Shown in pieces: positions 48,379 through 60,774 of a stretch of 64,000 bases of DNA. Position numbers and translations under genes: made by a program. How positions within the stretch are numbered: position 1 is the stretch's first letter; the number at the start of each line of letters is the position of its first letter. The notes beneath the pieces were generated by a model. It did not search any database, was not told the origin of the DNA, and saw only the letters and a list, made by a program, of their open reading frames with translations. This DNA comes from Typhlomys cinereus (lineage: Eukaryota > Chordata > Mammalia > Rodentia > Platacanthomyidae), in NCBI GenBank assembly GCA_023101885.1, contig JALPQD010000294.1, positions 2,469,501 to 2,533,500 of the forward strand, given 5' to 3'.

Positions 48379-50525
48379 TGATTGTGCCCCCATTTTTTGG
48401 AAGGAACTTAGGTTTTCTTTCTTAAAGTAAAAAGAGAGAAGTCAATAGCAGTCTCCAGGCATAGCTGGTCTTCTATACTTTTAGACCATCAAGATCTAAG
48501 AAATTTAGACAAGGCTGTTCATTCTCCAATTCCCTTGCTTTGAGGAGTTTCTCTGAGTGCCCCTCTGCTTTCCTATCACCACAGTGATCATACAAGATGG
48601 CTGGGATTCCAACTGTGAGAGGCATCCTCCCTGTTGACAAGCAAACCATTGCTTGCATACTAGGCCCCAGCTGAGTGTGCACTAACCTGCCTGGAGATAG
48701 CACCACATCCTGAGGGTCATGGGCTCAATCCCCGACACCACTACATATGACTTCGGTTATCTGTTGCAAACCTGTGTTTCTCCTGGGTTCCTGAGAACGA
48801 TCTGCAAACCCAGGTACCCACAACCTTTTCTTGATTTTGTTAATTTCCTGGGGCAGCTCACAGTGCTCAGGGAAACACTGGTGTTTCCTGATTTATTTCA
48901 AATAATGTTTAAAGAGGTACAAATGAGCAGTTAGAAAAGAGATACATAAGACAAACTGAAGGAGAAGGAGTGGAGTTTGTATCCTTCCCAGCATGGCACC
49001 TTCTAACCTCCACAGGTTCAAACATCTAGAAAGTCTTCCAAACCTGTTCTTGTCTGGTTTGAGAGAGACTGGATTACATAGGCAAAATTGGTTAAATCAT
49101 TGGCTCTTAGTTACAACTTAACGTTCAGCTCCTCTTCCCTTTGCAAAGGTTGGAGGGTGGAGTACATCATCCCAATCCTCCTTAATCCCACCTTGATCTT
49201 TCTGGGGACCGAGTCCTACCCTTGAAGTCAACCATGAGTTAATTCACCAGCATCCATTTAAAGACTGAGGGGACTTTGGAAGTTGCATTCCAGGAAGCAA
49301 GACAAAGACTAAAATTTATTTTACATTTATTGTTCCTACTCTCTCCTCACTTCCTCTGTTATCTTGACAGCAGCACTTGACACATCGTCTGTACTACTGA
49401 CCCACTGGACAATTGTCCCGCTGTGGGGAAGCAGTCCTATGTTGCTGACCATTTGTAGTTGCTCCCAAATTTGAGGCTATCAGTAACTCCTTAGTGAGCT
49501 TTCTTATAATGGAGTCTTTGTATGACTTTTTGTTATTTAGAAAATATTTGTAGAAATTGACTTATTACATCAAAGAGCGATACTTATCTGGCCTTCATAT
49601 TGGCTAATGACTGTCCAGGTCACCTAGATCAAAGAGACTCTATTAGCAGTTTTGGCCATGGGATCAATCCTGAGACTAGAAGGCAAACAGATCCTGAATC
49701 TGCTATTTTGGCACATACTGCAATTTTTAGCACATTCATTCTAACAATTTTCTGGATGAATTTAATGACTGTTTTTATTTTATGAGCTAAAGTGCCAATT
49801 AAAATTTATTAGTCATTTATCATCTTCAAGACTTACTTGTCTGTTTCATTCAAATGCAATAAAGGAGGATCGCTGATGAGAGTAATTCCTATTGAGTGTT
49901 CAACAAAAGAAAGAAGGGAAACATTTTTTTGGCATGCATTCAAATAATTTCTTCCTTCTTGTTAGGGCCTAACCTACTTACATTGGAAAAGGAAATTAGC
50001 TGAAAAGCATTTATTAGCAATCCCAGAAATTTTCTACCTTTGCAAATATCTAAAAATTACACAAGGACAGAAGAAACAAGGAGTTTCAGCACATGGAGAG
50101 ACCAAGAGGTTAGCGGTACCCAAGACCCTGTGTAGATTTCACTTCTGCTTTTCTCTGTGGGCTTCATTCATCTATTCCTTGCCTTTGAATTACATATTTA
50201 ATCCATTCAGGCATTTAATTCATTAATATATAAACTTTTATGAATCATCGTTTCTATTTTCTAAGTGCTAGAAGAGATTCAAAGTAGAATAAGAAGTTAG
50301 AACACTTCGCAAAGAAAGAAAAAGCTTCCAGTGTGCCCTCACAGCAAACTGTGGGCATAGGGGCTCTAAGAATGGAAGTCACAATCATTCTGTAGGATTG
50401 ACTAGTGTGCTATATTTTTATGTGACCTTCTTCTTCTGGTCCAAAACAGAAACAAAGACAAAAATTAGGGAATCTACCTCGATGCTTGAATTTGATGACT
50501 TGAGTAGCATAATTGTCCCCCTATG
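48379..50525. other. Intron 2, nothing firmly recognised
   Basis: No clear gene or young repeat. The 49.3-49.6 kb part has the look of an ancient L1M remnant but is too worn to call. Confidence 0.35.
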
Positions 50526-50723
50526 TTGGTTTCTATGAGCAGCAGATTGGCTGCCAGGCTGGTTTCCATAGGCAACAGGCTATCTTCCAGGCTAGTCTGT
50601 ATAGGAAGTAGACTGGCTCCCAGCTGGTTTCTATATAGAGTGTAGGCTAGTTCCATGCCAGTTTCCACAGACTGAAGAATGATTCTTGGGCTGTTTTCTG
50701 TAGACAATAGGCCAGCTTCCGGG
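50526..50723. repeat. 33-bp minisatellite, six units
   Basis: Units begin at 50526, 50559, 50592, 50624, 50658 and 50691, spacing 33, 33, 32, 34 and 33. The approximate unit is CTGGTTTCTATAGGCAACAG followed by GCTGGCTTCCAGG. Copies differ at several positions. On the minus strand the frame stays open across the array (50474-50707) and shows an 11-residue repeat such as LLPMETSLAAN and LLPIQTSLEDS. There is no ATG or splice evidence that it is translated. Confidence 0.85.
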
Positions 50724-50839
50724 GATGATTAGTGTAGGTTAGGTTAGTGTTCAGAAACTTCTGCTATTATTCATTCTAAATTCATTTTTTGTCTTCCTAT
50801 TTTCATTTGACCTTATATTCTTAGTAAGCAGTTTTTTCT

Positions 50840-51843
50840 CTTATTAGTATAAATTTTTTTTTATTAAAAATTTAATTATACATTTTAAAATTTTTTACCA
50901 GTTCCCTCCCTCCCCCCTCCCCTTCCCCCAGTGTCTCCCCCCCAATTCCCAGAGAGTCCTTTATTGTGGCGCCTAACTCTCCACTGGGTCCTCCTCTCCG
51001 ATGACATATAAGGACCCAGTGGCATTTCCATAAGCCCTTTCTCTTGTTCCCCTTAAGCATAAGATTACTACTATGGCTGTCAATCCCTTGCCTCCAGGGG
51101 TCTCGGTGCCCTTAACAGATGCTAGACTTTATGAGGGCAACAGTGCGCTGGACATTGCGCAGGGCATGCAAAGTTCCATTATGATTGCTTTGGCCCCAAC
51201 TATTGTTGAGAATCTTGCAAATCGTTGCTCCTCCCATCCTTTTGCTCTTACAATCTTACCGCCCCTCTTCCGCAAATGTCCCTGAGCTCCAGGATGGGGA
51301 GAGATTAGGCTGTCCTAGTTCTATGTGATTGATATAGAGTCTCTGAAGTTCTGGATTGTGGTTTGTTGATTTTCTTTTGCAGTTTTGCTGCTCCTGCAAT
51401 TCCCTTCACTCCATTCTGCTGGGCACTGTATGTCACCCCCTGGCCAGAGACAAAAAGCTGTTAAACTGGAGTCTTGTTGTAATAGCACATTCAAGGGTAG
51501 ATGTAATAAGAGTAGGAAACCTCACTGAGGGAGGGGTCCATCACCCATTTGCAAAATGATTACTTTTTATCTGCTAGACTATATGCCCTCCCCTTCTGGT
51601 GAGATCAGGAAAGAACGTCTGTGAACTTAACCAGGTTTCTCATTACTTACTTGCAGACCTTGATGGAGGCCTATTTTCTCTGCTGTAACATGGTCTCCTC
51701 TCTCCTTGTTTCTGGTGTGGCCCTCCTAACCCATCTCTTTTGTTCATAATCCTTGCAATTACTGTGTTACATAGGTTTACTTTTGAGTGTCCCAATGTGG
51801 GCTGGGCGAGTTTGGTACTAGGAGCCACCTATTAGGGAGTACA
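50840..51843 (-). mobile_element. 5'-truncated L1: 3' UTR plus the last codons of ORF2, antisense
   Basis: The whole 3' UTR of the young L1 family is present: poly-T near 50856, polypyrimidine tract, and the 'ccacctattagggagtac' block that holds the ORF2 stop, after which similarity to the full-length copy ends (about 51843). I could not identify its target-site duplication with confidence. Confidence 0.8.
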
Positions 51844-52247
51844 GTCCTTTTGACTTCAGGTGTCAAAGCTAACATATAATCTCCCATGGTAATGGTTTTA
51901 GCCAGCCAAACCCAATGGCATCAGTAGGACAAAGTCTTCATCATTGTGTCTGTTAGCAGGACCAGAGCTGTCTTCTCAGCTGGATCTGAGATTACTGTTT
52001 AGGAACTATTGAGGGACACTAGTTGGGTGTCCATCTCCTGGGAGTTCCCCACAGGGTCGAGTAATGCCAGAGTTTTAGCTGAAAGTGTCCATTCAGAATC
52101 TGCTATGAGAGGAAGGCTGGCAAACATCTACTCATGACAGCTCTCTTCTCCCCTTTCTCTCTTTTTCTCCCTCTCAGTCCTTAGTGGACAGAGCTGTGGG
52201 GACCACAGCTGACTGGAGCCAAGATGAGTTACAGAACAGTCGAAGAG
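51844..52247. other. Intron 2, nothing recognised
   Basis: Short unassigned stretch between an L1 and an LTR-like element. Confidence 0.35.
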
Positions 52248-52573
52248 TGTCATGGTTTGAATATGAGTTTATCCCCCTCAATCTCTTGTGGTTGAATCCT
52301 TAGTTGATGGTTGGGAATGTTATGTCACAGGGGGTAGACGTTAAGGTTAGTTAGCCCATCTCTACTGCAGCGAGAAGTGGTCTCTTGAAGTCTGTAGTTT
52401 GCTCTCTCAGATTCCTTGATGTCTGCAGTAAACTAAGACCCCTCCATTTTCTGCCAGCCAGCCATGCCTTTTCTGTCATAATGGAATATGTCTCCCTCTG
52501 CAACTGTAAGCCAAAAAAATCTCCCTTTCTCCCTTAAATTGCTTGAGTCTGAGTGGTGTCTCCCAGTAAGGAG
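52248..52573 (+). mobile_element. MaLR-like solo LTR
   Basis: Begins TGTCATGGTTTGAATATGAG, the same opening as the antisense element at 26523-26879. Exact 5-bp copies, AAGAG, flank it at 52243-52247 and 52574-52578. A URR1-like identity is the alternative. Confidence 0.6.
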
Positions 52574-52578
52574 AAGAG

Positions 52579-53527
52579 TAATGGTATAATATAACCAGTT
52601 TGCTGAAGACTCTGGGGTGGGCTGTAAAAGAGCCTGTCAAGGTCATACTTCTTGATTCCATCCTGATCCCTTGAAAAACAGGTTTGGCAGGAGGCTCACA
52701 GCTCAGTGGAGCCACAGCCAAAAGTCCCTTGGAGAATGGAGTAGTTTCTGTGTCTGATCCTGTGGGCACTATTGGTGGATCTACCTAAACATAAAATCTC
52801 AACTGTCAAAATGACCCTTCGAAGTCTTAGAATGCACCAAGGTTCACAATTGGACCAGGGTTTCCACAGAGATACTTTTGTTTTGGGAAGTCTGCATAAC
52901 TCTTCTGTTTGTTAGGGAGATGCAAGTGGCTGACCCCTCATTCTGCCATCTTGCTAATGTCACTTCTACTTTTGTTTCTGAAGTGCTGTAGAACTCACTT
53001 TGATAAGTTTCAAAACATTCTTTCTTTATATTATCTAGTGTCTTTTTATTTTATCAGACATCTCAGTATTTCCCTTTCCACAACTTATTTAATGTCTTAT
53101 TATCTTGTCTTTCACCTTCTATTCTACAATGTCGAAGTGTTCCCAAAATTTAAAAAGAAAAAAAAAAAAAGAATTCAGAACAGGCATTGACAAGAATTTA
53201 AATATGTTCCCTGAACTAAATTTTTTGAGAACATGTGTTCATTGTCTGACAATGTTTATGTTCCTTTCAACATACATAATGCTAGAAATCTCTCTCCCCT
53301 GTACTGTGCTAACTGCACATCTAACAGATGGGTACAGCCCTTACTAAGCACTTCTGGCCATGACTCCACAGGATCACTGTCATTCAGGCCTGGGGAAGAG
53401 GCGGCCCATGTTCATAAAGGAAATCATTTTTTCCTCAAGTGGGAAAAAGTATTGTCCTGTCACTCTGGGAATAATTTACCTAAAAGTAACACATTCTTCT
53501 CCCAGAAGAAGCTTTGTTCTTCTTTAA
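52579..53527. other. Intron 2, nothing recognised
   Basis: No named repeat or exon. An A-run lies at 53154-53170. Confidence 0.35.
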
Positions 53528-53547
53528 AAAAAATCATGTTTCTTTTT

Positions 53548-53740
53548 AAAAGAGTAGACAGGCCAGAGGGAGCCCTGCGGTCCATGAAGGCAGATGGATA
53601 AGGGAGTGGGAGGGAGTGGGAAGGATTGAAGAAGGGAGGAGAAGATGGATGGGTGACAGGGAGAATGGAGGGAAGCAGGGATGAGTACTCAGTATGCTTG
53701 TTAAACTAGAAAAATAAAATAACTTAAAAATATTTTTTTA
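53548..53740 (+). mobile_element. Very short L1 3' end with 20-bp duplication
   Basis: A 193-bp polypurine L1 tail ('actcagtatgcttgttaaac', then A-rich) of the subfamily seen at 20575-21072. The exact 20-bp duplication AAAAAATCATGTTTCTTTTT lies at 53528-53547 and 53741-53760. Confidence 0.9.
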
Positions 53741-53835
53741 AAAAAATCATGTTTCTTTTTGTTCCTTGCTCAGCTATGAGCACACCATGTGTCTGGTAAA
53801 GGTACTTGGCTTTTCTAAGTCTTTGTTCTCTCCTC

Positions 53836-54205
53836 TGTATTTATTTATTTATTTACTTACTTACTTATTTAATTTATTTACTTATTTTTGTGTTTGTTTG
53901 TTTGTTTGTTTTTTGTTTGTTTGTTTGTTTTTGTGTGCTTCTCTGTATGTGTCTGTATGTACCAGAGGGCACTGTGTGTGCCTGTGGAGACCCAAGAGTG
54001 ACTTTTGGAATCATTCTTTATTGTGCTCCCTTCTCTTTACTTTGTTCTGGAGTTTCCCAGGCTCCACCTTTCAAAACCAGAAGTAAAGGCCTCCACCATT
54101 TCTGTCTGGCATTTGTACATAGGACCTGGGATCCAAACTCAGGACCTTCTCCTTGGCAAGGCAGAGACTTTACCCCTGAGCATCTCTCTATGCCCCTTCC
54201 TTCTC
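53836..54205 (-). mobile_element. Old ID-headed SINE with (TTTA)n/(TTTG)n tail, antisense
   Basis: The simple repeats (TTTA)n and (TTTG)n occupy 53836-53935. The rest carries 'tgggatccaaactcaggacc' and 'ggcagagactttacccctga', the reversed ID-like head of the composite SINE family or a relative. The medium-length frames across it are repeat-derived. Confidence 0.6.
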
Positions 54206-55411
54206 TAAAATGAAGAAGTTATCTCCGTGATCTTCAGAAGGCAGAAGTTCATCTAGTTCTACTGCTCTGTGCTTCCAATAGTGAATTTTCGATTGTAAAA
54301 GTTGAAGGGAACTTAGCAATTTGAGTGGTCTGCTAATTTAACAATTTTCTAAGCAATGAGTGCAGTTTACCCTTATGAATCAACTTTGATTTATGTCAAT
54401 GTTGCTTGGATTACTTCAGTATTTTTCTTTTTTTTTTTTGAAAGATTTTTTTTTATTTCAGCTCATACAAACTTATTAGGTACACCAGTTCCCTCCCTCC
54501 CTCCTCCTCCTCCCCCTGTACCCCCTGCTGCCCTCCCCACCCTTCTCCCTCCCCATCCCCCAGTGCCTCCCACCCCAATTCCCAGAGAGTCCTTTCTTGT
54601 GCATGTCTGATTTTCCTCTGGGCCCTCCTCTCCGATAACGTACAAGGACCCAGTGGCCTTTCCCTGAACCCTTTCCCGTGTTCCCCTTAAGTATAGGAAC
54701 ACTGCTGTGGCTGCCAATCCTTTGCCTCCAAGGATCTTGGTGCCTTTAGCAGATGCTAGACTTTGTGAGGTCAAAGGTGGGTTGGACAATGCGCAGGGCA
54801 TGCAAAGTCCAATGATGATTGCTTCAGCCCTAACTAGTATAGAGTATCTTACATATCATTGCTCCTCCCATCCTTTTGCTCTTACACTCTTACCGCCCCC
54901 TCTTCCGCAAATTTCCCTGAGCTTCAAGATGGGGAGAGACTAAGCTGGCCTAGTTCTAGGTGGTTGATATAGAGTCTCTGAAGTTCTGGATTGTGGTTTG
55001 TTGATTTTCTTTTGCAGTTTTGCTGCTCCTGCAATGCCCTTCACTCCATCTTGGTGGGCATTGTATGTTACCCCCTGGCCAGAGACAAAAAGCTGTTAGA
55101 GTCTTGTGATAAAAGCACATTCAAAGGTAGATGTAATAAAAGTGGGAAACCACAGTAAGGGAGGGGTCTATCACTCATTTGCAAAATGGTTACTTTTTAT
55201 CTGCCAGACTATATGCACTCCTCTCCTGGTGAGATCACACCCCCTCAGTAGTAAATGATCAGGAACAAAAGTCTGTGAACTTAATCAGATATCTCATTAC
55301 TTATTTGGGTCCTTAGGAGAGGCCTATTTTCCCTGCTGTAACATGGTCCCTTCTCTCCTTGTTCATAATACTTGGAATTACTGTCTCTAGGTGGGCTGGG
55401 TAGGTTTGGTA

Positions 55412-58400
55412 CTAGGAGCCACCTATTAGGGAGTACATATGGCACTTAATTTTCTGGGTCTGGGATACTTCACTTAATATAATTGTTTCTAATGACATCC
55501 ATTTCCCGGCAAATTCCAGTAATTCATCATTTTTGATGGCTGAGTAGTACTCCATTGTATAGATGTACCACTGTTTCCTTTTCCACTTGTCAACTGTTGG
55601 ACATTTGGGCTGATTCCATGACTTTGCTATTGTAAACAGTGCTGCTATGAACATGGTCGTGCTTGAGCTATCGAGGTGAACCTCTACTGTATGGGGGGTT
55701 ATTCCCAAAAGTCGAATAGCAGGGTCATATGGCATTTCAATCTTTAATTTCTTTAAGAATCTCCAGACGGCTCGCCAGAGTGGCTGTATGAGCCTGCATT
55801 CCCACCAGCAATGTACGAGAGTTCCCCTCTCTCCACATCCTCTCCAACATTTGTTGTTGTTTGTGTTGTGGATTTTTGCCATCCTGACCGGGGTGAGATG
55901 ATATCTCAGGGAAGTTTTGATTTGCATTTCCCTGATGGCTAAGGAAGTGGAGCATTTATTCAGATATTTGTTAGACATTTTAATTTCATCCCTGGTAAAG
56001 TTTCTTTTAAGTTCCAGGGCCCATTTTTTAATTGGGCCATTGGTTTCCTTGGTGTTTACTTTTCTAAGTTCTTTGTGCACTCTGGACAGCAGAGTTCTAT
56101 CAGATGTGTGGTTAGTGAAGATTTTCTCCCATTCTGTGGGTTGCCTTTGAGCTCGCGTTATAATCTCTTTATCTGAACAGAAGCTCTTTAATTTCACAAG
56201 ATCCCAACTGTTGAGAGTTGGTAGCAGTGACTGTGCCATTGGATGTCTGTTTAGGAACTGTTGGCCTAGCCCAATCAGCTCGAGGGAGTTCCCTATCCTT
56301 TCAACTATGGTTTTTAAAGTCTCTGGCCTTAAATCAAGGTCCTTGATCCATTTGGAATTAAGTCTTGTACATGGTGACAAGTACGGGTCCAGCTTTAATC
56401 TTGTTTTGCCAGCACCATTTGTTGAAGATGCTGTTCTTTTTCCATTGGATTCTTTGGGCCCCTTTGTCAAAGACCAAATGGCTGTAATTTTGTGGGCTTA
56501 TATCTGGGTCTTCAATCCTTATCCATTGATCTGTGTGTCTATTTTGGAGCCAGTACCAGGCTGCCTTTATAACTATGGATTTGTAGTATAGACTAAGGTT
56601 TAGTATGGTAATACCTCCAGCTGTGTTTTTGTTACTCAGGATTGTTTTTGCTATCCTGGGTCTTTTGTCCCTCCATATGAACTTTGAGATTGTTTGGTCA
56701 ACTTCTTTGAAGAATTGCTTTGGTATTTTGACTGGTATAGCATTGAATTTGTATATTGCCTTTGGTAGGATGGTCATTTTCACGATGTTGATTGCCAATC
56801 CAGGAACATGTGAGGTCTTTTCACCTTCTGGTGTCTTCTGCTATGTCTTTCTTTAGGGTTTTAAAGTTTTCATTGTAAAGGTCTTTTACCTCCTTGGTTA
56901 GGTTTCTACCAAGGTATTTCATTTTTTTAGGGGCTATAGTAAATGGGATTGTTTCTCTCTAGGCTTTTTCACTTCTTTCATTCTGGGCATATAGGAAGGT
57001 CTCTGATTTTTGCACATTTATTTTGTATCCTGCTGAACTTCTCAATTAGTTCCAGGAGCTTCCTGGTGGAGTTTTTGGGATCACTCAGGTATATGATCAT
57101 GTCATCTGCAAATAGGGATAGCTTGACTTCTTCCTTGCCGATTTGAATCCCTCTTATGTCCCTTTCTTGTCTTATGGCTTCAGCTAAGACTTCAAGTACA
57201 ATATTGAATAGAAGTGGTGAGAGTGGACAGCCTTGTCTAGTTCCTGATCGAAGTGGGAATGCTTCCAATTGTTCCCCATTGAGCATAATCCTTGCTGTGC
57301 GCTTGTTGTATACAGCTTTTATTATATTGATAAAGGTTCCTTCCAGTCCTACTGTCTCTAGTGTTTTGATAATAAAAGGCTGTTGGATCTTGTCAAAAGC
57401 TTTTTCTGCATCTATCCAGAGTATCATGTGGTCTTGGACTTTGGACTCATTTACATGATGAATTACATTTATTCATTTGCGTATGTTGAACCAACCTTGT
57501 GTGCCGGGGATGAAGCCTACTTAGTTCCCATGAATGATCTTTTTGATGTTTTTGAATCCGATTTGCTAAGACTTTGTTGAGAATCTTTGCGTCTGTGTTC
57601 ATCAGGGAGATCGGCCTATAGTTTTCTTTTTTAAGTGAATCTTTATTAGGTTTTGGGATTAAAACGATATTAGCTTCATAGAAGGAATTTGGTAGTGTTC
57701 CTTCCTTTGCTATTTGATGGAACAGTTTAAGGAGTATTGGTGTTATTAACTCCTTAAATGTCTGGTAGAACTCTGTGCTGAATCCATCTGGTCCAGGACA
57801 TTTTTTGGTGGGAAGATTCGAGAATACTTCCTCAATTTCCTTATATGTTATAGGACTATTTAAATAATTCACAACTTCCTGATTCAATTTAGGTAATTTG
57901 TGTTTACTTAGAAATTCATCCATCTCTTTTGTGTTGTCAAACTTCACAGAGTATAAGTTTTTGAAATATGATGTTATAATTCTCTGGATTTCTTGGGTAT
58001 CAGTAGTGATAACTCCATGTTCATTTCTAATTTTGTTAATTTGGGTTTTCTCTCTCTTGCTTTTGGTTAATTTAGCTAGGGGTGTATCAATCTTATTGAT
58101 TTTTTCAAAGAACCAGCTTTTTGACTGGTTGATTTTTTCTATCGTTTTCTTAATCTCGATTTCAGATATTTCTCCCCTTATTTTGCTAATCTCCTCTCTT
58201 CTACTACTTTTGGGATCAGATTGCTCTAGTTTCTCTAAAGCTTTAAGCTGCATTGTTAAGTTGTTTATTTCTGATGTTTCCATTTTTTTGATGTAGGCAT
58301 TAAGAGCTATGAACTTACCTCTTAGAACAGCTTTCATTGTGTCCCAGAGATTGTGGTAAGTTGTATTTTCGTTATCATTCACTTTCAGGAAATCTTGAAT

Positions 58401-59207
58401 TTCCTTTTTAATTTCTTCCTGAATCCAGTTCTCATTCAGCATCATATTGTTAAGTTTCCAGGAGTTAGTGTATTTTCTCTTGTTTGATGTGTTGTGGATG
58501 TCCAGCTTTAGGCCGTGGTGGTCTGATAGGGCACAGGTTAGAATTTCAACTTTCTTGTATATGTGTAGATTCATTTTGTGGCCCAACATGTGATCTATTT
58601 TGGAGAAAGATCCGTGTGCTGCTGAGAAAAATGTGTATTCTTTGGTGCGTGGGTGAAAAGTTCAATAGAGATCTGTAAGGTCCATTTCTTTCAGGGTTTG
58701 ATTAAGTTCCAAAGTGTCTCTGTTAAGCTTTTGACCTGTTGATCTATCCCATGTTGAGAGGGCTGGGTTGAAGTCCCCAAGAATTATCGTTGGGGGGTTG
58801 ATTTCTTGCTTTAGACGCTGTAGGGTTTTCTTAATGAATGTGGAGGGGCCCGTATTGGGTGCATATATGTTCAGTATTGTGAAGTCTTCCTGGTGAATTG
58901 TACCTGTGACTAAAATGTAGTATCCATCCCTGTCTCTTATAATTTTCTTTGGTTTGAAGTCTACTTTTTCTGATAGCATAATGGCTACCCCTGCCTGTTT
59001 TCTGCTTCCATTTGCTTGCAGAATTGTTGACCAGCCTTTTATTTTTAGAGCGTGCCTATCTTTTGTGGTGAGATGGGTTTCCTGCAGGCAGCAGATTGAT
59101 GAGTTGTGATTTTTAATCCAAGTTTGTAATCTGTGTCTCTTGATCGGTGAATTAAGTCCATTAACATTTAGTGTTATAATGGAGAAACTATTGTTAATTC
59201 CAGACAT
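55412..59207 (-). pseudogene. L1 ORF2 (endonuclease/reverse transcriptase), disabled
   Basis: About 1,265 codons, near the usual 1,280 of rodent L1. The N-terminal endonuclease shows 'ITLNVNGLNS', 'LQETHL', 'GDFN' and 'SDHHGL', the known catalytic landmarks. The reverse transcriptase keeps the FADD catalytic box (codons at 57101-57112) and '[12 protein letters not shown]'. The C-terminal region runs to '...MYSLIGGS' and a TAG at 55412-55414. Damage: a TGA at 58662-58664 where L1 normally has Arg (a CGA-to-TGA change fits CpG decay), and frame breaks near 57.5 kb, 57.0 kb, 56.8 kb and 56.4 kb. The protein cannot be made whole. Confidence 0.92.
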
Positions 59208-59257
59208 TTATTATGTTTAGTAGCTTTTATAAGTATATTGCTTCGCTTTTAATGGTG

Positions 59258-60327
59258 TTATATTTGCCTTCTGTTCTCCTGGATATGCCTGTTTTTTTCT
59301 TCACGCTTGAGTATCATTTCTAGTATTTTTTGAAAGCCTGGTTTGGTGGCCATGTATCCCTTAAAGTTGTCTTTGTGCTGGAAAGTTTTTCTTTCTCCCT
59401 CGATCATGACTGATAGTTTTGCAGGGTAAATCAGCCTGGGTTGACATTTTTGCTCATTCAATACTTGAAGTATGTTTCTCCAAGCTCTTCTTGCTTTTAC
59501 TGTTTCGACTGAGAAGTCATTTGTTATTTTAATAGGTTTACCTTTAAAAGTGACTTGTTTTTTCTCCCTTGAAGCTCTCAGCACCAGTTCTTTATCTTGA
59601 ATGTGGAGTGTTTTAACTATTATTTGCTGTGGCGTGCTTCTATTTTGGTCGTATCTGTTTGGGGTGCGGAATGCCTCTTGTATATGGATGGGCCTCTCTT
59701 TTTTTAGATGAGGAAAGTTTTCCTTGATGATCATTTGAAAAATTTCCTCAGGGGTGGTATTTTGAGATTCTTGCTCTGGTATTCCATGAATACGCATGTT
59801 AGGCTTTTTCAGGGTGTCCCATATCTCTTGGATATTTCTCTCAAGTATCTTTTGGCTTTAACAACCTCTTCCATTGAGCTGGTTAGTACTCCCACTTTAT
59901 CTTCAAGGTCTGAAATTCTGTTTTCTGCTTTGTTAGTTCTGTTGATAAGACTCTCTGTGGCATTCTGGGTTGAAGATAACTTGTCTTTTAGCTCAGTTTT
60001 AAACTCTGCTTGAGTCTGCTTTAACTGCTCTATGCCAGTTATTGATGCTTGCACTGTTTTTCTCAACTCCTTCATGTGTCTGTTGTGTTCCTCTTCAAAG
60101 CGATTGATTCGATTATGTAATTCCTCCCGGATTTCCTCTTTCATAGTATTGAACATGGTAATGATCATATTTTGAAAGTCTTTATCCTGGGTGAGGCTTT
60201 CTTGGCCTTTTTCCGTGGGTTTGTTCTGGTTGGAGTCTAATATTATGGGATTAATTTCTTCAGTGGGAAATTTGTTTACTTGAGTGTTGCTTCTCATGGA
60301 TTTGCACTTTGACTTTGGCATTGTCAT
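59258..60327 (-). pseudogene. L1 ORF1 (RNA-binding chaperone), frameshifted
   Basis: Starts MTMPKSKCKS at 60327. The N-terminal half (to about 59809) holds a long coiled coil ('ENRISDLEDKVGVL') typical of the trimerising part of ORF1p. The second half, in another frame (59797-59258), has the RRM/C-terminal region ('MRIHGIPEQE', 'HIQEAFRTPNRYDQ', 'QVTFKGKPIKITNDFS'). One frameshift near 59.8 kb separates them. Combined length about 356 codons, normal for the family. Confidence 0.9.
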
Positions 60328-60715
60328 TTTAACTCTTAAGATCTCTCAATTTCACTAAACTGAATTATTTGGCCTGGGGTCCTGGTGGGCGGGCGCCGGG
60401 TGAGGCCCGGCTGGACCGCAGGCGTCTGGACTGGCCCAAGCGGGGTGGGGTAAAGGGAGGATGGGGGTGCGTGGCGTGGAGCTATTTAACCCGAGGGCAG
60501 CTGGAGTGGTGCCCGGGCGCAGGGGGATGTCCTCCTCGTCCCTAGGCCCCGGGCAAGGCTCCGGCTGGATGGTGGGAGTTGGAGCCGGGTCCCTGTGGGC
60601 TGACCTGGGGTCTGGTGGGCAGTGCGTGGGGCGTTGACTTACCTAGGGCGCGGGGTGAGGCCCGACTGGACCGCGCGCGCATCCCGACCAGCGGAGCGGG
60701 GTGGGGTGTAAAGGC
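60328..60715 (-). promoter_or_regulatory. L1 5' UTR promoter, GC-rich with two partial monomers
   Basis: The most CpG-dense stretch of the window. Two blocks recur: GAGGCCCGGCTGGACCGC (60402-60419) with GAGGCCCGACTGGACCGC (60657-60674), and GCGGGGTGGGGTAAAG with GCGGGGTGGGGTGTAAAG (60440 and 60695), period about 255 bp. Tandem promoter monomers are known in mouse L1. The minus strand also has a consensus splice donor, CCTAG then GTAAGT (plus strand 60637-60646). As an internal promoter it would direct transcription antisense to NPSR1. Confidence 0.75.
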
Positions 60716-60774
60716 CAGTATTTTTCTATAACTCTTCCTGCTTCCATATTTGCCTTCTTAAAGTCTAAGAATCC

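Larger units (their letters stand above)
54429..60715 (-). mobile_element. Full-length L1 retrotransposon (6,287 bp), antisense to NPSR1
   Basis: Complete by layout on the minus strand: GC-rich 5' UTR (60715-60328), ORF1 (60327-59258), ORF2 (59207-55412), 3' UTR with the polypurine tract, and a poly-A tail with AATAAA. An exact 12-bp duplication, CAGTATTTTTCT, flanks it at 54417-54428 and 60716-60727, so neither end is truncated. Both ORFs are interrupted (see their entries), so it cannot move on its own. The exact duplication and readable frames suggest a fairly recent insertion. The same 3' UTR family occurs in at least six truncated copies in this window. Confidence 0.93.

Noticed and set aside
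54463..54943. Gly-rich and other frames over the L1 3' UTR, repeated at 61766-62231 and 51073-51285
   Set aside because: The near-identical frames recur because the L1 3' UTR recurs; this region is noncoding in L1.
55917..58296. Plus-strand open frames across the full-length L1
   Set aside because: These are antisense shadows of ORF2.
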